Below are positions 59,398-64,000 of a stretch of 64,000 bases of DNA, piece by piece. The translations under genes were made by a program, and so were the position numbers. The number at the start of each line of letters is the position of its first letter. The stretch's first letter is position 1. The notes under the pieces were generated by a model. The model was not told the origin of the DNA and did no database searches. It was given only the letters and a program-made list of their open reading frames with translations. The stretch spans positions 1-64,000 of the forward strand of contig NZ_WWDL01000020.1 of NCBI RefSeq assembly GCF_009848505.1, read 5' to 3'. This DNA comes from Muricoccus harenae (GTDB lineage Bacteria > Pseudomonadota > Alphaproteobacteria > Acetobacterales > Acetobacteraceae).

Positions 59398-61614
59398 TCA
59401 GGGCAGCAGCGGCGTCTTGTGGTGGAAGCTGCGGGCCACCGCCTCTGGCGAAAGCGGCACCTGCACCGCCTCATGGCGGCGCCAGGGATCGAGCTGATCA
59501 AGCATCGTATCGCTTCCCCACCACCCATCCTGCCCACCGAGCAGCGTCAACTGGTTGGCGTCGATGTCGGCCATGTCGAAGGCGTAGCGCGCCATCGAGC
59601 CGTAAGCCGCGGCATGACGCCGGGTTGCAGCACCATGTGCCGTCTTCATCACGCTATCCGTGGTGCCTGCCGCCGGGAGATCGGCCAGGCGGAAGCGGCG
59701 GCCGAGGACGGGCAGCGCGGCGAAGGGATGCTGCAGTCGCAGCCGGTGCATCCGGCCCCACCGCCCGTATATCCGGAAGCGCCCCGCCGCACGGCGAAGC
59801 GCGCGGCGCAGCGCAGCCGCGAAGGTAGCCATCGGCCGACTGCTGAAATCCTGCACCAGCAACTGCCTCTGGCTCCAGACGGCGCCAAAGGCGGCCCGCT
59901 GGGACCGCGAATGCAGCAGCAAGCTCAGTTGGCCGAGGAGAAGTTCAAAGGCGAGCGCCCCTTGTGACGCCTCGTCATAATGTCCATCCCATCTGCGCAG
60001 GGCATCAGCCAGCATCGTCTCGCCACCCGGCCGCGGGGGCAGCGCATCGATGCGCTCGATCAGGAGATCACGAAGCGGAAGTGCGCCAGGCACATCTACA
60101 TCCGTCTGGAGCGCCGCTGCATCCGCGAGGCGGAAGCCGGTGCAGCCACGCAGAAGATGATCCAGCCGCTCGGCCCGGTCCGGCGAGGAGAAGAACATCC
60201 CGATCGGCACGACGGCATCGCGCGGACGGTCATTGGCCGAAACGACGAAGCCCCGCTCCGGATCGACTTCGCGGGGCAGGTCGGCGCCGGTGACCAACCT
60301 CGTCCACGCTTCGAGCCCACCGGCTGGCGCCACCAGGTCCGGAAGCGGGCCCGGCGCTCGCCGGGGCAGATGGGCCGCCGTCACCTTGGCGATCCGTCCG
60401 GCCTTATCCGCCAGCACGAAATTCTGCCCGGGTATCGCCATACCGGCGGTCGCATCCATGGCTTCCGACAGGCTACGGGCCGCGTTCAGCCGAAGCAGGG
60501 CGGTGACCTCGTCACTCGCGGTATGGCCAACCCAGCGGAACGCATGCGGCCGCCCTCCCAGCGGCATGGCATCCGTCAGCACGGGCCCGTAGTGCGTCTC
60601 TCGGAAGGACACAGCCACATCCGCGGCCCCGCGCACGCGGATGATCTCCCGCCGTGCCGGGACGCCCTGCATCTCCTCCGGCTCCAGCGCGAACAGATCG
60701 CTGCTCGCCGCGTGCAGGTTGGTGCCGCCCCAGGCGATGTCGGGCGAACGGCCAATGGCCGCCACCGGCAGCCCGGGGAGCATCAGCCCGCAAAGGTGCA
60801 AGCGCGGCGAGCGGCAGGCGACGGTGATCCAGGCATTCGGCACGGTGATCGGCAGATGCGGATCCCCGCCGAGAACCGGTGACGCATTGAGGGACTTGCC
60901 CGGCCCCACCACCCAGGCATTGCTTCCCGAACGGGCTGTCGCGACGACCCGCACCAGCGCTTCATCCGGCTCCGCGGCAACCGACGCCCCCGTGCCGTGC
61001 TGCAGGAGTTGATGCCAGATGGCGGACCAGTCCGGTGCCTCGTGCAAGCCGAGAAGCCGGAAGTAGAGAGCCCAGTTCACATCGGCGGACAACAGCCGCC
61101 CCAGCCGGAGCACATCGGCCATGCTCCAGGGCTCGGGCTCCAGCGCAAGCGCACGGCATTCGAACGGGCGCGTGCGGGCATGCGCGAGCACATGGTTCAC
61201 GCCGGCGACAAAGCCGTCGAGCCAGTCCTGGGTCTCCCGGGGCAGGAGCCGCTCGATGGCGGGCACCGCACGGCCGATATCGAGCCCCCGCAATGCCCGG
61301 TCGATGACCACGCCCGCCGGGCCGATCATCTCGGCCACGCGTCCCTGGGATACGCGGCGCAGGATTTCCATCTGGGCGAGGCGCAGATGTGCATGCACCA
61401 CGCCGAGCCCGACGGCGAGGCCACGGTCGCTGCGGGCTTCGACGAACGGGATCTGCCTGTCGCTCCAGCCAAGTTCGATCCGTTCCCCAGCCGGCACGCC
61501 CGTGGTGGGGATCATGGCCAGGCGCTCGCGCAGGCTCAGCGGTCGCGGCTTGCTGCTCCGCAAGATGGCGCCTGCCAGGAGCAGGCCTGAGCGCAGGATG
61601 GAAGATGAGATCAT
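59398..61614 (-). CDS. penicillin acylase-family (Ntn) amidohydrolase
   Basis: This 738-residue precursor has the layout of penicillin G acylase / AHL acylase: an alpha segment (VVHAHLRLAQMEILRR), a spacer, then the autoproteolytic Ntn nucleophile in ARSGSNAWVVG (Ser231), followed by NAWITVACRSPRLHLCG, GRSPDIAWGGTN and late FVVSANDRP. Mature enzyme would hydrolyse an amide bond of an N-acyl compound. The N-terminus has a short hydrophobic stretch (ILRSGLLLAGAILR) but no standard cleavage site, so export is uncertain. ATG at 61614. It is transcribed before GH3. Confidence 0.88.
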   Translation of the reverse strand: MISSSILRSGLLLAGAILRSSKPRPLSLRERLAMIPTTGVPAGERIELGWSDRQIPFVEARSDRGLAVGLGVVHAHLRLAQMEILRRVSQGRVAEMIGPAGVVIDRALRGLDIGRAVPAIERLLPRETQDWLDGFVAGVNHVLAHARTRPFECRALALEPEPWSMADVLRLGRLLSADVNWALYFRLLGLHEAPDWSAIWHQLLQHGTGASVAAEPDEALVRVVATARSGSNAWVVGPGKSLNASPVLGGDPHLPITVPNAWITVACRSPRLHLCGLMLPGLPVAAIGRSPDIAWGGTNLHAASSDLFALEPEEMQGVPARREIIRVRGAADVAVSFRETHYGPVLTDAMPLGGRPHAFRWVGHTASDEVTALLRLNAARSLSEAMDATAGMAIPGQNFVLADKAGRIAKVTAAHLPRRAPGPLPDLVAPAGGLEAWTRLVTGADLPREVDPERGFVVSANDRPRDAVVPIGMFFSSPDRAERLDHLLRGCTGFRLADAAALQTDVDVPGALPLRDLLIERIDALPPRPGGETMLADALRRWDGHYDEASQGALAFELLLGQLSLLLHSRSQRAAFGAVWSQRQLLVQDFSSRPMATFAAALRRALRRAAGRFRIYGRWGRMHRLRLQHPFAALPVLGRRFRLADLPAAGTTDSVMKTAHGAATRRHAAAYGSMARYAFDMADIDANQLTLLGGQDGWWGSDTMLDQLDPWRRHEAVQVPLSPEAVARSFHHKTPLLP

Positions 61615-62187
61615 CGGCGTAGCGGATGGAACGCCAGCAGCCCTCCACGGGCTTCCCCGGCAGTGCCAATTCCCTTGGGCGATCGCGCGCCCGGTGCGAT
61701 GTCGCGCGGAAATGGCGCGTGGCTGACACAGGTTAACGCGCGGCTCGGCAAGCTCCCTCAATACCGCCCGCCGGATCGGCAGACTGCTCCGCATGTGGCG
61801 GCGCGCTGCTTCACGACATGCTCATTCGAGACACACCCTGCGCCGGCAACCATCCAGATACCCAGCGCAGCCAAACAAGGCTGAAGAGCTGGTGACGGAG
61901 CAGCCCGGGTTGGCAGAGCTGGAACATCATGGTCACGCCCGCGCTGATCGGCGGTTGACCCGGCACGGCAGTGCGGGCATCCGGGATGAGTTCAGCCGAA
62001 GCAGAAAATCCACATCGGCCTCACTCCGGGATTAACATGCATTATGTTATCATAGGTAAGTAAACTGCGTTGTATTTCCTATGTTACCAAAAATGGCTAC
62101 ATAATATCCAGAAACCGATCCACAGAAAGTGGCGTTCTTATGTTCTAGCTCGGGCGCTGATTCTATCGCCCGAGAGGTGGAACAGAC
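61615..62187. other. 573-bp regulatory/intergenic stretch
   Basis: There is no gene I can support. The first 400 bp keep the high GC of the region. 62030-62170 is markedly AT-rich and precedes the mannitol-type dehydrogenase; it includes the inverted repeat described separately. Divergent promoters for the acylase and the dehydrogenase are expected here. Confidence 0.55.
62046..62088 (+). promoter_or_regulatory. AT-rich promoter region with imperfect inverted repeat
   Basis: GTTATCATAGG (62046-62056) and CCTATGTTACC (62078-62088) are inverted repeats matching at 9 of 11 positions, including perfect CATAGG/CCTATG cores, with centres about 32 bp apart (three helical turns). The segment is the most AT-rich in the neighbourhood and lies 100-140 bp upstream of the dehydrogenase ATG. 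An operator for an unidentified regulator is likely. Confidence 0.45.
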
Positions 62188-63798
62188 ATGGCGAATCTCT
62201 CCTCTTCGCGGGCCGCTTCATTCAGCTTCCTCGGTGGCGGCAACATCCAACTCACCGCTGTTCCGCGACTATCCCTGTCAACCCTCAGCCGCCTGCCGCG
62301 CTCCATCCGCCGCCCGCGCTTCGACGTGACAGCGGTCCGGCCCGGAATCCTGCATCTCGGATGCGGCGCATTCCACCGCGCGCATCAGGCCGTGTTCACG
62401 CAGCGGGCCATGGAAGCGGTTGCGCAATCCGAGGCGCCGTCATGGGGCATCGTCGCGGCGAGCCTGGTGAAGCCCACCACGCGGGACAGGCTGCGCCCGC
62501 AGGATGGGCTCTACACCGTCCTTGAACGTGGAACGGACCGCATCCAGGCGGAAGTGGTCGGCGCGTTGCGCGAGGTGGTCTTCGCGGGGGAGGAGCGCGC
62601 AGCGCTGCTAGCCCATTTCTCCAATCCGTCCATCCGCGTCGTGACGCTGACGGTGACGGCTTCGGGCTACTGCCTCGATCCAGCCACGGCCCGCCTCTGC
62701 ACGAGCCATCCCGACATTCAGAGGGACCTGCGCGCAGCCATGCCGAGCAGCGCTCTCGGTATGTTGGTGAGGGGCCTCGCGGAAGCGCGCCGGACGGGAC
62801 GGCGGCCGCCTGTCGTGATGTCCTGCGACAACCTACCCGCCAATGGCCGCATGCTGCGCCAGGCGGCCATGGACTACGCCGCGCTGTATGATGATTCCCT
62901 GGCGAATTGGATCGGCCGCTCCGTGCAGTTCCCATGCTCGATGGTCGACCGGATTGTGCCGGCCACGACGGAGACGGACGCGGCCGACGCTGCGGCCCTG
63001 CTCGGCTTGGCCGATACGGCCCCCGTCTCGGCAGAGCCTTTCCGCCAATGGGTGATTGAGGATTTCGAGGGCCCCCGCCCCCGTTGGGAGGCGGTCGGCG
63101 CGGAGTTCGTGCCGGATGTGGGGCCCTGGGAAGCCTCGAAGCTGCGGCTCCTGAACGGCACGCATATGGCGATCGCATATCTTGGCGCCCTGGCCGGGCT
63201 GGAGACTGTCTCTGACTTCATGGAGGAGCCGGACTTCGCCGCCTATGCGCTGCGCTTCATGCTGCAGGAGCAGATGCCGACCATGCCGCCGAGCGGGCAT
63301 GACATCCAGGCCTATGCGCATCAGCTGCTGGAGCGTTGGCGCAACCCCGGCATCGCGCATCAGCTCGACCGGGTCGGCAGGAATGGCTCGGAGAAGTTTC
63401 AGGCGCGCCTGCTTGCCTCGGTCCACGAGAACCTGCGAGCGGGGCGCCCGGCGCCGTGCACGGTGCTCGCCGTTGCCGCATGGATCTGCTGTGCGTCCGG
63501 GCGTGTCGGAATGGGCGCGCCGGTGCAGGTGCAGGATCCGCTTGCCGACCGCATGCGCGCATTGGGCATGGCGGCAGGGGACGATCCCTCGCGCCTCGCC
63601 AATCTTGCGCTCGGGCTGGACGACGTCTTCGGCAAGGATCTGCCTCGTCTCGCCCGGTTCAGGGCCGAATTGGCGCATGCCATCGCCGAGCTGCAGCGCA
63701 GAGGGCCGCATGGTGCGATCGCGTCGCTGATGACACCGGATCTCTACCGCGATGAAGCCGCAGGCACGCTCCGCGACCACGCCGCGCTGTACGCGTGA
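62188..63798 (+). CDS. mannitol/fructuronate-type polyol dehydrogenase
   Basis: This 536-residue NAD(P)-dependent long-chain dehydrogenase has LHLGCGAFHRAHQAVF (cofactor-binding region), MSCDNLPANG, QWVIEDFEGPRP, and the catalytic-type KLRLLNGTHMAIAYLG block. It interconverts a polyol or uronate with its keto sugar (mannitol-fructose, fructuronate-mannonate). It has a ~45-residue N-terminal extension relative to typical family members. GAGAGGTGGAACAGAC precedes ATG 62188. Exact substrate unknown. Confidence 0.92.
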   Translation: MANLSSSRAASFSFLGGGNIQLTAVPRLSLSTLSRLPRSIRRPRFDVTAVRPGILHLGCGAFHRAHQAVFTQRAMEAVAQSEAPSWGIVAASLVKPTTRDRLRPQDGLYTVLERGTDRIQAEVVGALREVVFAGEERAALLAHFSNPSIRVVTLTVTASGYCLDPATARLCTSHPDIQRDLRAAMPSSALGMLVRGLAEARRTGRRPPVVMSCDNLPANGRMLRQAAMDYAALYDDSLANWIGRSVQFPCSMVDRIVPATTETDAADAAALLGLADTAPVSAEPFRQWVIEDFEGPRPRWEAVGAEFVPDVGPWEASKLRLLNGTHMAIAYLGALAGLETVSDFMEEPDFAAYALRFMLQEQMPTMPPSGHDIQAYAHQLLERWRNPGIAHQLDRVGRNGSEKFQARLLASVHENLRAGRPAPCTVLAVAAWICCASGRVGMGAPVQVQDPLADRMRALGMAAGDDPSRLANLALGLDDVFGKDLPRLARFRAELAHAIAELQRRGPHGAIASLMTPDLYRDEAAGTLRDHAALYA

Positions 63799-63859
63799 CG
63801 AACACCAGGAAGGCGATGGAGCATTGGGCAGGATCGCCGGAACCCGGGGAGATGAACGG

Positions 63860-63961
63860 GTGAATTTCGAACCCGCCAGCAACACCGGCTCAGCCTATTC
63901 CCAGGATGGCCGGTGGCGAAGGGCGCAACCGGCACCGAAGTTCAGCCGGAGGAGAATCTGA
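63860..63961 (+). CDS. 33-residue candidate small ORF coupled to the next gene
   Basis: GTG at 63860 opens a frame (VNFEPASNTGSAYSQDG...) ending at TGA 63959-63961, whose last base is the A of the next ATG. The overlap hints at translational coupling, and the composition is not shadow-like. No family recognised; it may equally be non-coding. Confidence 0.25.
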   Translation: MNFEPASNTGSAYSQDGRWRRAQPAPKFSRRRI

Positions 63962-64000
63962 TGGGTAGGGACCTGGTGCTGGCCCGCGTCGGGCGGAATT
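63961..64000 (+). CDS. start of a gene cut by the window edge
   Basis: ATG at 63961 follows GGAGGAG at good spacing and encodes MGRDLVLARVGRN to the end of the window. Too little is present to name it. Confidence 0.5.
   Translation, partial: MGRDLVLARVGRN

Overview
The window is GC-rich throughout, with dense, often 1-4 bp overlapping (ATGA/GTGA) genes, several GTG/TTG starts, orphan TctC-type receptors, and IS5/IS110/IS256/IS630 debris. This is the style of an alphaproteobacterium, most likely Acetobacteraceae (Roseomonas-like). That placement is inference from gene content and composition; no rRNA is present.

Layout. (1) 399-4542, minus strand: a housekeeping run (CNT nucleoside transporter, DUF971, Trm112-like, Lon N-terminal domain protein, CnoX-like thioredoxin-TPR, YbaK/ProX-type tRNA deacylase), followed by tRNA-Gly(GCC) at 4619-4693. 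(2) 5069-16.8 kb: an accessory segment next to the tRNA. It is bracketed by direct copies of an unrecognised two-gene small-protein module (5069-5530 and 15455-15853, plus an orphan remnant at 5609-5749). Inside are a TctC receptor, an FAD dehydrogenase, a PhyH-type dioxygenase, an FAH-family hydrolase, a TauABC/SsuABC-like ABC transporter, and a graveyard of broken transposases.

(3) 16.8-40.0 kb: the most interesting region, a bacterial sphingolipid super-locus. It carries acyl carrier protein plus serine palmitoyltransferase, fatty acyl-AMP ligase, a CerR-like reductase, a bCerS-like GNAT acyltransferase and a fatty acid hydroxylase, enough for a complete route to a (hydroxy)ceramide. It also has a lipid (ceramide/diacylglycerol-type) kinase, a CDP-alcohol phosphotransferase with a degenerate nucleotidyltransferase N-terminus, two NTP-transferases, a Tam41-like nucleotidyltransferase and a metallophosphoesterase, which suggest a phospho-alcohol head group. 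Four predicted glycosyltransferase-like proteins, a PST-type flippase and an LptF/LptG-like permease pair could glycosylate and export the lipid. The ceramide core matches the pathway known in Caulobacter; head group, glycosylation and export here are inferred and may be new.

(4) 40.2-64 kb: mixed accessory and metabolic genes. These include MscS, a fused/frameshifted SDR-cupin pseudogene, a CMD protein, a secreted lipase-like hydrolase, MarC, three paralogous SDRs with an unusual shared C-terminal tail, a membrane-anchored DUF305 protein, MFS, and a GntR/FCD regulator with three TTGTCGGAC repeats ahead of a lyase-LeuC-LeuD-TctC operon (dimethylmalate/methylmalate-like catabolism). Then come RidA, a penicillin-acylase/GH3 pair of opposing amide chemistry, and a mannitol-type dehydrogenase behind an AT-rich promoter containing an inverted repeat. 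A new gene starts at the right edge.

No CRISPR array, intact prophage, integrase or replication origin was recognised.
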